54,431 nt of DNA from Bacteroidales bacterium (lineage in GTDB: Bacteria > Bacteroidota > Bacteroidia > Bacteroidales > UBA932), in the NCBI GenBank assembly GCA_017479265.1, contig JAFVCK010000005.1, positions 1 through 54,431 of the forward strand. Reading direction: 5' to 3'. The notes beneath the pieces are model-generated. The model ran no database searches. It saw nothing but the letters and a program-made list of their open reading frames with translations, and was not told where the DNA came from. A program made the position numbers and the translations under genes. Below are positions 17,216 to 25,707 of the stretch, piece after piece. Each line of letters opens with the position of its first letter. Position 1 is the stretch's first letter.

Positions 17216-17862
17216 TGTTTAGGAAAATACTCATTCTCTTTTTGGCAGGCTGCATTGTCGCGGCCTGCCGAATCGGTTTTACCCCCTCCGAAAGGGAGAT
17301 TATATCACGGAGCGATTCCGTTATGTATGTCACTACTATATGGGCGGATTCCGCTGTGCTCCGAACCCCGTCGCTCGACTTGTCTCCAAGTGAGCTGAAA
17401 AGTCCTGAATTCCAGGTACTTGTCTCCAAGATGATGACAACGGTGCTCTCTCCCGAGCAGGATGGAGTGGGCATTGCCGCCCCTCAGGTTGGCATAAACA
17501 GGAGGCTCGCCATCGTTTGGCGTGAGGACAAGAGCGGGCAGCCCTTCGAGGTATATGCAAATGTGCGTATAGATTCTCTCTGGGGCGAAATGACCCATGG
17601 CCCGGAAGGCTGCCTTTCAGTGCCGCCATACAGGGGACTTGTGCCGCGCTATCCTAATGTAATTGTCTCTTACACAGATACATCTACGCTGCTGTGCCGA
17701 AGGGATACCGTCCGCGGCTACAGCGCCATCATTTTCCAGCACGAATGTGACCACCTTGACGGCCGCCTGTATATAGACAGGGCCGACACTGTATTCTACA
17801 ATGACGCATGGGCGCGCGAGCGGGAGCAGTTCGACTACTCCCGGCCTTCGTGGATGAAGTAA
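17215..17862 (+). CDS. lipoprotein-anchored peptide deformylase homologue
   Basis: Peptide deformylases are metallo-hydrolases that remove N-formyl groups from new proteins in the cytoplasm. This 215-residue protein has all three motifs intact: GVGIAAPQ (84-91), EGCLS (131-135, metal ligand Cys133) and QHECDHLDG (175-183, ligands His176 and His180, catalytic Glu177). It begins, however, with a hydrophobic signal and a lipobox LAGC (Cys13), with a second possible site VAAC (Cys18), predicting export and lipid anchoring. The start is the ATG at 17215 overlapping the preceding stop; the longer frame from 17152 overlaps the upstream gene. It is probably not the housekeeping Def. The substrate outside the cytoplasm is unknown. 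Confidence 0.88.
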   Translation: MFRKILILFLAGCIVAACRIGFTPSEREIISRSDSVMYVTTIWADSAVLRTPSLDLSPSELKSPEFQVLVSKMMTTVLSPEQDGVGIAAPQVGINRRLAIVWREDKSGQPFEVYANVRIDSLWGEMTHGPEGCLSVPPYRGLVPRYPNVIVSYTDTSTLLCRRDTVRGYSAIIFQHECDHLDGRLYIDRADTVFYNDAWAREREQFDYSRPSWMK

Positions 17863-17864
17863 TT

Positions 17865-18872
17865 CTAGTTGATGATGGGCGGGAGTTCAGGCATGGGCTC
17901 GGGCTTGGAGAAATACCTGAAGGCATAGACGTATTTGCTCGTCGTGAATTCTTTATAGTGATGGGTCACCGTCATTCCTGACACTATCCTTTCGTCATCG
18001 AGCTCGAGAACAAGATCGCACGTCTCGTCGGGGTCATCGATGTCGTAGTATCCTGTCAGCAGGGAGGCGGGATGCTTTCCCGTCATTCCGAAGAAATTAA
18101 GCGTTCCCGTTATAGTAAGGGTAGGGTCTATGACCTTGTCCCTGAAGGGGTTGTCGAAGAAGAAATGGTAGTTGAACATGATGCCGCCCAGTGAGACCTC
18201 GTCGCCGTATTCATCGGCAAAACCCGCTTCGGACATGGGGTTGCCTTCATCCCAATAGAGCCGGCGACCTGTCAGAAAACCTTCCAGTTCCTTCTCCTGC
18301 TCTTCGTCCTCGAATTCGAACAGGTTGTCTATCCGGTAGAGCTGCCCCTGCTCATCGTAATGGTAGATATAGTTGTCCCCGCCGTAGGGGTTGTACCGTT
18401 CGGATATCCTGCCCTCTGAATCCAGGTTGTACCACGTGGCGGGCTTGTACAGCCCGACAGGACCGTTGTAATAGTCTATGTGGGTGTCTGAAGTATAGTT
18501 GTATATCCTGTCATAGACCTCGTCGCTGAACTTGGTGCCGTCACTGTTGTAAAGTATCTGGTGCTCAGTGTATTGGCATACCCGTCCCTTGTCGTCGAAC
18601 TCGAAGTCCATGTCTATGTCGAATTCCGGTTTACCGTCGGAAGAAAATATCTGGCAGTGCCATCCGCTGATTTCCCCGTCGGTGGAGAATTTCTCGCCCC
18701 CGGGCTGGTCGGCGGAAGGGTCCTGCGAGGAGACCGCGGCAGGGTCGTCGGACTTGTCGTTCTGGTTGACGGGAGCGGGGTTGGTCCCTCCGGCGAGGCC
18801 TGTGCAGGCCACGGGTGCCATCATCACGGCTGCGATGAGGGCAATCAAAGAGTTGAATTTCAAAGATTTCAT
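17865..18872 (-). CDS. hypothetical lipoprotein with YD-like strand repeats
   Basis: A 335-residue protein with an N-terminal signal and a probable lipidated Cys23 (APVAC). An Asn/Asp/Pro/Ser-rich linker (about 24-65) follows, then a domain rich in Tyr, Asp and Glu. Short repeated strand pairs such as DDKGRVCQY, DSEGRISERY and DEQGQLYRI resemble YD/RHS-type or Bacteroidota DUF4595-like repeats. No enzyme motif is visible. It is the last gene of an operon with the TPR/LuxR pair (4-nt overlap with the LuxR piece), so it may be an output or accessory of that sensor. Its end faces the deformylase gene tail to tail, 2 nt apart. Confidence 0.7.
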   Translation of the reverse strand: MKSLKFNSLIALIAAVMMAPVACTGLAGGTNPAPVNQNDKSDDPAAVSSQDPSADQPGGEKFSTDGEISGWHCQIFSSDGKPEFDIDMDFEFDDKGRVCQYTEHQILYNSDGTKFSDEVYDRIYNYTSDTHIDYYNGPVGLYKPATWYNLDSEGRISERYNPYGGDNYIYHYDEQGQLYRIDNLFEFEDEEQEKELEGFLTGRRLYWDEGNPMSEAGFADEYGDEVSLGGIMFNYHFFFDNPFRDKVIDPTLTITGTLNFFGMTGKHPASLLTGYYDIDDPDETCDLVLELDDERIVSGMTVTHHYKEFTTSKYVYAFRYFSKPEPMPELPPIIN

Positions 18873-19447
18873 ATCAATCCAAGTTTTGTCGCCTGATGTA
18901 TCATTTCGGAATTGCTCTTGACTCCCATCTTGGCGTAAATGTTCTGTTTGTGGTTGTTGACCGTATGTACGCTTATGAACAGTTTCTCCGCTATCTTGGC
19001 CGATGACAGGCCTTCTGCGCTAAGCAGCACGATTTCCTTTTCTCTGGCCGTAAGACCTATCTTGGAGCCTGTCTTTTTCTTTTCTGCCACTAGCCTTGCC
19101 ACGTATGAGGCAACTTCATCTGCCATCTGGCCGGACCGGGGCAGCAGAGCCGCCACCCTCTGGTGTATCTCTTCCTCGTCCATGCCCTCGAATCCCCTCA
19201 GGGAAGAGCGTATCTGCTGGTTAAAATCCTCATTGTAGAGGTCTTTAGCTATGAAAGAGAGCAGTTCGTCCTTGTTCTTGTTGGTCGTGGCCAGCTCCTC
19301 GTTGCGCTTGCGTATCATGGAATTGCGCCATATAATGAACAGCAGCACCAGGGTTATCAGTAGTATGACAAGAATGAGCATGGTTATCTGGTTGCGCCTG
19401 AGTATCAGTTGTTTCTGCTGTACGGTGGCCTTGTAGCGGGTTTCCAT
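18869..19447 (-). CDS. LuxR-type HTH regulator, C-terminal part of a split TPR sensor
   Basis: A 192-residue product with one membrane helix (about 22-40), a basic coiled-coil linker and a C-terminal LuxR/GerE helix-turn-helix (LTAREKEIVLLSAEGLSSAKIAEKL and VHTVNNHKQNIYAKMGV, about 130-185). It lies in the same frame as the TPR lipoprotein upstream, separated only by TAG and one codon. In Bacteroidota, TPR domain, membrane helix, coiled coil and LuxR HTH are normally one polypeptide. It is therefore probably the second half of that protein. An ATG two codons after the stop could allow re-initiation. It overlaps the following lipoprotein gene by 4 nt. Confidence 0.85.
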   Translation of the reverse strand: METRYKATVQQKQLILRRNQITMLILVILLITLVLLFIIWRNSMIRKRNEELATTNKNKDELLSFIAKDLYNEDFNQQIRSSLRGFEGMDEEEIHQRVAALLPRSGQMADEVASYVARLVAEKKKTGSKIGLTAREKEIVLLSAEGLSSAKIAEKLFISVHTVNNHKQNIYAKMGVKSNSEMIHQATKLGLI

Positions 19448-19450
19448 TTC

Positions 19451-20317
19451 CTAGAGCTTGCTGTCGGCCTTCTGCTGCATGTAATACTCTATGCAATAGA
19501 CATATTGCTGGTGCATTGCGGCGGCTTCCTGCGTGTTGCCGTCCAGAGCGTGCAGCATCACGAGCTGGTTGTATGCCTGGGACTTGTTGAGCCAGTCCTT
19601 CTCCGAACAGATTGCCAGCAGGTCCGTGCAGCACTTTATGCCTTCCTTTATCCTGCCTCCCTGACGCAGATAGCGCATCTTGTAAATCAGAGCCTTGGCT
19701 CTCATGTCTGTGAATCCGTGCAGTAGCGCCAGTCTCTCACCCTTTTCAAGGTACTCCCCGGCAAGGGCGTACCACTGGGGATTGAGATTGGTGTCGTTGA
19801 ACCTGTTCTTGTTGACATAGACCTGGGAGATATGGTAGAAAATATCCACCTTCAGGCGCGGAACGTTGCTTTTCTCAGCCAGTTGCATGGCCTCGGTGAA
19901 ATACTCAAGCGCCTCGTCGTCCCTGGTTTCCGCCTGGGTTATGCCTCCGTACGCGCATACCCTGCCTTTCTGCATCAGAGCCTTGGCCAGGGTGCTGTCA
20001 ATATGTTCTTCCCTTGCAATCGATTCGGCCTCCAGCGCATGCGACCAGGCCTGCTCGTCGCGCCATGTCAGCAGGTCTATCCCAGCCAGCAGGCACAGGC
20101 CCTCAGCCCTCTGTTGCCGGTTGCCCTTGCTGTCGGCTACTTCTATGGCCTTCAGGGCATAGTCGGTTGCAAGTTCGTACTCCTGGACCTTTCCATAGTT
20201 ATCGGATTGCCGGAGCAGATAGTCAAATCCGGCAGTTTCATCATGTGGCGAACCGTCCACCGCGCATCCGCCAAGGAACGCGCTTGCAATCGCCAGTGCT
20301 GTGAATAATCTTTTCAT
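19451..20317 (-). CDS. TPR lipoprotein/periplasmic sensor half, ended by an in-frame TAG
   Basis: A 288-residue exported protein with signal peptide and lipobox LGGC (Cys18), followed by a run of helical TPR-like repeats (about 28-280) with the usual small/aromatic spacing (for example YALKAIEVADSKGN and YFTEAMQLAEKSN). It stops at TAG (19451-19453). The same frame continues through Glu-Met into the membrane helix and LuxR HTH at 18869-19447. The undisturbed protein would be about 482 residues, a familiar Bacteroidota one-piece sensor-regulator. A Gln codon (CAG) mutated to TAG is the simplest explanation. The upstream -7 box lies only 4 nt from the ATG. Confidence 0.85.
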   Translation of the reverse strand: MKRLFTALAIASAFLGGCAVDGSPHDETAGFDYLLRQSDNYGKVQEYELATDYALKAIEVADSKGNRQQRAEGLCLLAGIDLLTWRDEQAWSHALEAESIAREEHIDSTLAKALMQKGRVCAYGGITQAETRDDEALEYFTEAMQLAEKSNVPRLKVDIFYHISQVYVNKNRFNDTNLNPQWYALAGEYLEKGERLALLHGFTDMRAKALIYKMRYLRQGGRIKEGIKCCTDLLAICSEKDWLNKSQAYNQLVMLHALDGNTQEAAAMHQQYVYCIEYYMQQKADSKL

Positions 20318-20321
20318 AAGG

Positions 20322-20329
20322 CAAAATTA
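20322..20329 (-). promoter_or_regulatory. possible -7 box of the TPR/LuxR operon, next to the start codon
   Basis: The minus strand reads TAATTTTG, matching TAnnTTTG, with only 4 nt before the ATG at 20317. If used, the mRNA would be leaderless. No TTG box is found at the standard spacing. Confidence 0.35.
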
Positions 20330-20406
20330 AGCCTTTTGAACCAATGGAAAGTACTTAGGTCGGATGATTATAAATGTCTGGTAGTGAAAATGATTAATTT
20401 TAACTA

Positions 20407-21864
20407 TTACAATAGCGGAGCGAACAGTCGCATTATATACTCCATCAGCCGCTTGTGCCAGGGCCTCTGCTCCCATTCCTCCATCATGAGCTCACGGCAT
20501 TGCATGGCATCGTTGAGGAAAATCTCCTTGTTCGCGAGGGCTGTTTCCTCGTCATAGATGAAGGTGTTCACTTCGTAGTCGAGGTCGTAACTTCTGAAAT
20601 CTATGTTGGCCGTTCCTATGCAGGAGAGGTAATCGTCGCTGACAAAAGTCTTCGAGTGTATGAACTCTCCCTTGCGGAGGAAAATCTTGATTCCGGCTTC
20701 AAGGCATTCCTCGTAGTAGGATTCGTTGACGGGGCGCATGAAGAAGTTGTCCGTCTTCTCGGGGACCATGAGCCTGACCTCGACTCCGCTCAGCGCAGCC
20801 ACCTTCATTGCGTTGAGAAGTGGCTCGGGCGGAACGAAGTAGGGAGTCTGCATCCAGATATACCTTCGCGCATGCGACAAGGCCCACTCAAGGCTCATCT
20901 GCAGCAGGGGCCATGTGCTGTCGGGCTCGTCGGGGGTAATCTGCATTAGCTTGTCCCGTAGCACTGGACCGTCCGAGGGCTCCGCAGCCGCAGGAGGGTC
21001 AAGGCTCGGGAACAGCTCCATAAGAGGTCTGTCCAAATGCCCTCCGGCCGTCAGCCAGATGTCCATGAACATGAATTGCAGGCTGCTCACGGCGGGGCCG
21101 GTGATACGCAGGTGCGTGTCCCTCCATAGCTTGAAATAGTGGTCGTTTATGTTCATGCCGCCGGTATAGCCGATTTTGCCGTCTATTACCACTATCTTCC
21201 TGTGGTCCCGGTAGTTGAGGTTGGTCACGATGCCAAGCAGCGACCACTTCGGGTTGGTGAATTTCTCCACTTCCACCCCCGCTTCCCTCATCTTGTTGTA
21301 GTAGCCGGGGGTAATGGGTAGATTGGCGATGTTCTCGTTGACAAAACGCACCTTGACACCTTCCCTTGCCTTTTTCATCAACATTTCCCTCACGGCCTTT
21401 CCCCCCTCGTCGTTGCCGAAATGGAAATACTCCACATGTATGAATTCCCGGGCGTTTTCCAGGTCGCGCATCAGCAGCTCGTACTTGCGCTTTCCCGAGG
21501 TGATTATCTCAAAGTCATTGCCCCGGCAAACCGTCGGAAAGCCCTCGCGGGCGAGGAACCTTGCCAGAGGCCGGTATTCCTCACGCAGGAGCTGTTCGTC
21601 GTCGCGGCCGAAAAGCCTGTCAGTCAGTGGTTTCTCCGCACCGGCGCTGAACGTGTCGATGTAGCGCCGGTGCTTGCGGTTGAATATCCAGTGATGCCGG
21701 AAACTGATGCCGAACAGCAGGTACAGCACCAGTCCGACAACAGGCAGTATGGCTATGATGAACAGCCAGGCAACCTTCCTGCCGGTGTCTCCTTTCTCGC
21801 TGATTATAACGAGAATGACACCGGCGGTGACAAGAGCCAGCAGAAGATTGCCCAACCAGCCCAT
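20407..21864 (-). CDS. cls: cardiolipin synthase (phospholipase D family)
   Basis: Inner-membrane enzyme that condenses two phosphatidylglycerol molecules into cardiolipin and releases glycerol. The 485 residues show two N-terminal membrane helices (about 4-21 and 31-52) and two PLD catalytic motifs: HRKIVVID (221-228, with the following GKIGYTGG) and HSKTFVSD (403-410, with IGTANID after it). Length and architecture match the ClsA group. It is the third gene after glpK and glpF with a 1-nt gap, so cardiolipin synthesis appears coupled to glycerol uptake. Confidence 0.95.
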   Translation of the reverse strand: MGWLGNLLLALVTAGVILVIISEKGDTGRKVAWLFIIAILPVVGLVLYLLFGISFRHHWIFNRKHRRYIDTFSAGAEKPLTDRLFGRDDEQLLREEYRPLARFLAREGFPTVCRGNDFEIITSGKRKYELLMRDLENAREFIHVEYFHFGNDEGGKAVREMLMKKAREGVKVRFVNENIANLPITPGYYNKMREAGVEVEKFTNPKWSLLGIVTNLNYRDHRKIVVIDGKIGYTGGMNINDHYFKLWRDTHLRITGPAVSSLQFMFMDIWLTAGGHLDRPLMELFPSLDPPAAAEPSDGPVLRDKLMQITPDEPDSTWPLLQMSLEWALSHARRYIWMQTPYFVPPEPLLNAMKVAALSGVEVRLMVPEKTDNFFMRPVNESYYEECLEAGIKIFLRKGEFIHSKTFVSDDYLSCIGTANIDFRSYDLDYEVNTFIYDEETALANKEIFLNDAMQCRELMMEEWEQRPWHKRLMEYIMRLFAPLL

Positions 21865-21865
21865 G

Positions 21866-22600
21866 TCAGAAGACTATGAGGAATATGGCAGCTGCCAGCG
21901 CCGCTCCTGTTATAGGGCCGCAGACAGGTATCCAGCTGTATCCCCAGCCGCTGTCGCGCTTGCCTTTGATAGGAAGTATGGCGTGTGCGAGACGGGGGCT
22001 CAGGTCACGTGCAGGGTTCATAGCGTAGCCCGTGGTAGCGCCGAGGGACATGCCCAAGGACATTATCACGCAGGTGACGGGGAAAGCTCCCAGGCTGCCT
22101 ATTCCGGCGTTGGCGTTGCCCTCTGTGCCGAGGCAGAGGATAAGGAACACCAGCAGGAAGGTGGCCACCATTTCTGAGAAGAAGTTGACGCTCTTGTGCT
22201 CGATGGCGGGCATGGTGCAGAAGCATCCGAGCATGCCGTCAGGGTTGTCTGAACTGGCCGAGAAATGGTCCACATAGAAGGCGTACACGAGAATCGCCCC
22301 GCAGAAACCTCCCAGCATCTGGGCCACGATGTATCCCAGCACGCCGCTCCAGGCGAATTTGCCTGCAAGTGCGAGTCCGAGGGTTACGGCAGGGTTGAGG
22401 TGGGCTCCGGAATAGGGGCCTGCGATGAATACGCCGCACATTACGGCGAATCCCCATGCCAGTGTGATTACCACCCATCCGGCTCCCTGGGCCTTGCTCT
22501 TGTTGAGCGTGCAGGCGGCGCATACGCCGTCACCGAGGAGCACCAGTACGAGGGTGCCGATAAATTCAAATACGCATTTTGTAAACAGAGTGATTTCCAT
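21866..22600 (-). CDS. glpF: glycerol uptake facilitator (aquaglyceroporin)
   Basis: Inner-membrane channel of the MIP family. The 244-residue protein has six hydrophobic segments and both pore half-helices with NPA motifs, HLNPAVT (NPA 69-71) and GYAMNPARDLSPR (NPA 195-197). The Asp immediately after the second NPA-Arg is the hallmark of glycerol-conducting members rather than strict aquaporins. It lies between glpK (4-nt gap) and cls (1-nt gap) in one operon. Confidence 0.95.
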   Translation of the reverse strand: MEITLFTKCVFEFIGTLVLVLLGDGVCAACTLNKSKAQGAGWVVITLAWGFAVMCGVFIAGPYSGAHLNPAVTLGLALAGKFAWSGVLGYIVAQMLGGFCGAILVYAFYVDHFSASSDNPDGMLGCFCTMPAIEHKSVNFFSEMVATFLLVFLILCLGTEGNANAGIGSLGAFPVTCVIMSLGMSLGATTGYAMNPARDLSPRLAHAILPIKGKRDSGWGYSWIPVCGPITGAALAAAIFLIVF

Positions 22601-22604
22601 AGCG

Positions 22605-24092
22605 TTACAGATTGTTTATTGTTCTTCTGATTGCATCGCTCCAGCCTTCCTTGACCGCTTTGATTTCAGCCTCGGGGGCGGCGGGGGAGAAGGTCTTTTC
22701 GGCCTTCCACTGGTTCTTTACGTCCTCTATTCCGCTCCAATATCCTACTGCGATGCCGGCCAGGTAGCAGGCTCCCAGGGCGGTGGTCTCCGTCACTTCG
22801 GGACGGATTACCTTGGTGCCGAGGATATCGGCCTGGAACTGCATCATGAGGTTGTTGCGGGAGGCCCCGCCGTCAACCTTCAGCTCGGCCAGCGACATTC
22901 CTGCATCCCTTTCCATAGCGTTTACTATGTCCATTGTCTGGAAGGCTATGCCTTCAAGGGCGGCGCGGGCTATGTGGGCCGCCGTAGTGCCGCGGGTGAT
23001 GCCGTGTATGCATCCCTTGGCGTACTGGTCCCAGTAGGGGGCTCCCATGCCGGTCAGGGCCGGCACGAAATATACTCCGCCATTGTCAGGGACCTGCCTG
23101 GCAAGCTCCTCTATCTCCGAGGACGAGCGGATTATGCCCAGACCGTCACGCAGCCACTGCACCACGCTGCCTCCCACGAAAATGGAGCCTTCGAGGGCGT
23201 AATTTACCTTGTCGCCTATCTTCCAGGCTATGGTGGTCAGCAGGTTGTTGGCGGAGACAATGGGCTTCTCGCCGGTATTCATCAGCAGGAAGCATCCCGT
23301 GCCGTAGGTGTTCTTCACCGAGCCGGGCTCTGTACACATCTGGCCGAAAAGGGCCGCCTGCTGGTCTCCGGCTATGCCGGCTATGGGGACCTCGTGGGCG
23401 AATATGGTGGTCTTTGTGTAACCATATACCTCGCTGGAGGAACGGACCTCTGGCATCATGGACTCGGGAATGCCCAGAAGGTCGAGCAACTCCTTGTCCC
23501 AGCACAGGTCGTTTATATTGTATAGCATGGTGCGGGACGCATTGCTGACATCGGTCACGTGTACCTCTCCCCTTGTGAGGTTCCATACCAGCCATGTGTC
23601 AACGGTGCCGAAACGCAGTTCGCCGCGCTCGGCCCTTTCCCTTGCGCCGGGCACGTTCTCCAGTATCCAGCGTATCTTTGTGCCGCTGAAATATGCGTCT
23701 ATGATAAGGCCCGTCTTGAGGCGGATTTTCTCTGTAAGGCCCTGTGCCTTGAGGCTGTCGCAGAACTCGCTCGTGCGCCTGTCCTGCCACACTATGGCGT
23801 TGTACACGGGCTCTCCCGAGACGGCATCCCAGACCATGGTGGTCTCCCTCTGGTTGGTTATGCCTATTGCTGCTATGTCAAGTCCGTTGATGCCTATCTC
23901 GGTTATGGCCTGCGCAATCACGGCAGCTTCCGACGACCAGATTTCCCTCGGGTCGTGCTCCACCCATCCGGGCTGGGGGAAGTGCTGGGTGAATTCCTTC
24001 TGTGCGACGGAACGGATGCGGCCTTCATGGTCGAATACTATCGCTCTCGAAGAGCTGGTGCCCTGGTCCAGGGCGAGTATGAATTTCTCCAT
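22605..24092 (-). CDS. glpK: glycerol kinase
   Basis: Cytoplasmic FGGY-family kinase that phosphorylates glycerol to sn-glycerol 3-phosphate, trapping it after GlpF uptake. The 495 residues start [20 protein letters not shown], the conserved phosphate-binding opening. Also conserved are [32 protein letters not shown], and the FGGY signature-like [23 protein letters not shown] at 24092 is preferred over the in-frame TTG at 24098. A good promoter lies 25 nt upstream (24118-24148). Confidence 0.97.
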   Translation of the reverse strand: MEKFILALDQGTSSSRAIVFDHEGRIRSVAQKEFTQHFPQPGWVEHDPREIWSSEAAVIAQAITEIGINGLDIAAIGITNQRETTMVWDAVSGEPVYNAIVWQDRRTSEFCDSLKAQGLTEKIRLKTGLIIDAYFSGTKIRWILENVPGARERAERGELRFGTVDTWLVWNLTRGEVHVTDVSNASRTMLYNINDLCWDKELLDLLGIPESMMPEVRSSSEVYGYTKTTIFAHEVPIAGIAGDQQAALFGQMCTEPGSVKNTYGTGCFLLMNTGEKPIVSANNLLTTIAWKIGDKVNYALEGSIFVGGSVVQWLRDGLGIIRSSSEIEELARQVPDNGGVYFVPALTGMGAPYWDQYAKGCIHGITRGTTAAHIARAALEGIAFQTMDIVNAMERDAGMSLAELKVDGGASRNNLMMQFQADILGTKVIRPEVTETTALGACYLAGIAVGYWSGIEDVKNQWKAEKTFSPAAPEAEIKAVKEGWSDAIRRTINNL

Positions 24093-24117
24093 ATTCAAGT
24101 GTCATTAATGTAGTTGT

Positions 24118-24148
24118 CAAATATAGGCAATTTTATGGAGAATGACAA
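24118..24148 (-). promoter_or_regulatory. promoter of glpK-glpF-cls
   Basis: On the minus strand TTG (24146-24148), a 20-bp spacer and TATATTTG (24118-24125) form a full match to the Bacteroidota consensus. It lies between the rpmH terminator and glpK, so the glp operon is transcribed independently. The predicted leader is about 20 nt. Confidence 0.65.
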
Positions 24149-24170
24149 CCGCGCCGGGCCATAAATGCAC

Positions 24171-24203
24171 AAAAAAACAACCGCCGGCAAATGCCAGCGG
24201 TCA
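24171..24203 (-). terminator. intrinsic terminator after rpmH
   Basis: On the minus strand CCGCTGGC and GCCGGCGG form an 8-bp stem (one G-U) with a 4-nt loop, followed by G and a T-run ending at 24171. It lies about 26 nt past the rpmH stop. Confidence 0.8.
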
Positions 24204-24228
24204 TTAAAAATCCGGTCCTTGATGAAAA

Positions 24229-24381
24229 CTAGAACCTGTCTTCTGAAGAAACGGTGAGTTTCTTGCGGCCATGACGACGGCGGGATGCGAGCACCCTGCG
24301 GCCGTTAGGGGTGGACATACGCTCGCGGAAACCGTGCTTGTTCACGCGCTTGCGCCTTGAAGGTTGAAATGTTCTTTTCAT
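24229..24381 (-). CDS. rpmH: 50S ribosomal protein L34
   Basis: A 50-residue basic protein of the large ribosomal subunit. The sequence opens [20 protein letters not shown] and continues with a [19 protein letters not shown] segment, a near-perfect L34 pattern. The C-terminal LTVSSEDRF is a short extension common in Bacteroidota. It has its own promoter (24417-24446) and terminator (24171-24203), so it is a monocistronic gene between rsmG and glpK. Confidence 0.97.
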   Translation of the reverse strand: MKRTFQPSRRKRVNKHGFRERMSTPNGRRVLASRRRHGRKKLTVSSEDRF

Positions 24382-24416
24382 TATTGTGTCTTTTTATATT
24401 TTTCGCAAAAGGACTG

Positions 24417-24446
24417 CAAATTTAAGGTTTTCCCCCGATATTTCAA
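24417..24446 (-). promoter_or_regulatory. promoter of rpmH
   Basis: The minus strand shows TTG (24444-24446), a 19-bp spacer and TAAATTTG (24417-24424), just after the end of rsmG. The leader would be about 30 nt. Confidence 0.6.
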
Positions 24447-24448
24447 AA

Positions 24449-25108
24449 TTATTTTCCGATTTCCACCACAAATTTGCCCTCAAACCAGGGGTTTTCCTGC
24501 CATTGGGCGATTTTCCAGGTGCTTACGGAGCCTTTAGGCAGCTTGAAAGAGGCCATTAGAGCGGCGGTTTCCTCCGCCACGTCCCCGCCCTTTAGGTAGA
24601 GTATGCTGCCCCTGTAGCGTCCCTTTACCCACGGGTAGAAATTCTCCAGCGAAGTGACGGCCCGCGACACCACATGGTCGAATTCCCTTCCAAGGGACTC
24701 CGCCCTCGCGTTGACAGTCTCCACATTGTCAAGCCCCAGGGCGGAAGAGACTTCCGTCGCCACCTTCACCTTCTTCCCTATAGAATCGCAAAGGGTGAAG
24801 CGGCAGCGGGGAAAGAGTATGGCAAGAGGAATGCCGGGGAATCCCCCGCCTGTCCCGAGGTCAAGCACGCTCACGCCGGCCTGCCAGCGCTCCAACACCT
24901 GCGGCCTTTCCATCTTGAGAAAAGCCGCTATGCATAGCGAATGCAGGACGTGGTGCAGGTACAGCCCGTCCATGTCCTTGCGCGAAATGACGTTTATCTT
25001 CGCGTTCCATTCATTGTACAGCCCCTCCAGAGCGCGAAACTGCGACTGCTGGGCAGGGGAGAGGGGGTCCAGAGTCTCTATGGCCCTTGTCAGTCCTTCG
25101 TAATCCAC
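24449..25108 (-). CDS. rsmG: 16S rRNA (guanine527-N7)-methyltransferase RsmG
   Basis: SAM-dependent methyltransferase (GidB) acting on 16S rRNA G527 in the cytoplasm. The 219 residues include the conserved NEWNAKINVISRKD, the SAM-binding VLDLGTGGGFPGIPLAI (about 80-97) and the ARAESLGREFDHVVSRAV block. It is the last gene of the seven-gene rpoN/polA operon, 2 nt after the ECF sigma gene. Loss of this enzyme gives low-level streptomycin resistance in several bacteria. Confidence 0.96.
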   Translation of the reverse strand: MDYEGLTRAIETLDPLSPAQQSQFRALEGLYNEWNAKINVISRKDMDGLYLHHVLHSLCIAAFLKMERPQVLERWQAGVSVLDLGTGGGFPGIPLAILFPRCRFTLCDSIGKKVKVATEVSSALGLDNVETVNARAESLGREFDHVVSRAVTSLENFYPWVKGRYRGSILYLKGGDVAEETAALMASFKLPKGSVSTWKIAQWQENPWFEGKFVVEIGK

Positions 25109-25110
25109 CG

Positions 25111-25707
25111 CTATTCCTCCGATTCTTCCATTGCCCTGGCTATCAAGTCTTTGGCCCTGAATATGCGGGTCTTGACCGTGCCTATGGGCAATCCTGTCTT
25201 TTCCGATATTTCCTTGTATCCCAGATTGTCCACGAGGCAGAGCCTTGCTATCTCCCTGTACAGCTCGGGCAGTCCGTCCAGCGAGGCGAGGAACTTTTCA
25301 TGCATCTGGGTGTCAATGATTTCCTCTTCCGGACTCTTGGCGGCATCCGGCACCGAAGCCACGTCCTTGTCGGCGTTCTCTATGGAGGTGGTCTCCATGC
25401 CCTTGCTCCTTACCTTGTCCCTGTCCTTGTGGTCGAAGGCGGTGTTGCGGGCTATGGTCAGCATCCATGTGGAGAATTTCTTGGAAGGGTCGTAGCTGGG
25501 CAGCTGCTTGAACGCCTTGGCGAAACTTTCCATCACTATGTCCTGCACCTCCTCCGGGGCCGAAACATAGCGTGCTATATGGCCATATACCCCGGCGTAA
25601 TATCGGGAATATATTATGCCGTATGCCTCCTGGGAGTTCTCCTGCACGGCTATCCTTGCCAGTGCGCCGTCATCCAGGTCAGTGAGCTTCGAGCCAGTTT
25701 TTGCCAT
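25111..25707 (-). CDS. ECF-type RNA polymerase sigma factor
   Basis: A 198-residue sigma-70 family regulator with region 2 (about 24-95: AYGIIYSRYYAGVYGHIARY and FSTWMLTIARNTAFDHKDRD) and region 4 (about 140-190: ARLCLVDNLGYKEISEKTG, then IGTVKTRIFRAKDLIARA). A linker of about 40 acidic residues separates them. No anti-sigma gene is adjacent. Its 5' end overlaps the end of polA by 29 nt and rsmG follows after 2 nt, which suggests constitutive co-expression with housekeeping genes rather than a signal-controlled module. Target promoters are unknown. Confidence 0.9.
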   Translation of the reverse strand: MAKTGSKLTDLDDGALARIAVQENSQEAYGIIYSRYYAGVYGHIARYVSAPEEVQDIVMESFAKAFKQLPSYDPSKKFSTWMLTIARNTAFDHKDRDKVRSKGMETTSIENADKDVASVPDAAKSPEEEIIDTQMHEKFLASLDGLPELYREIARLCLVDNLGYKEISEKTGLPIGTVKTRIFRAKDLIARAMEESEE

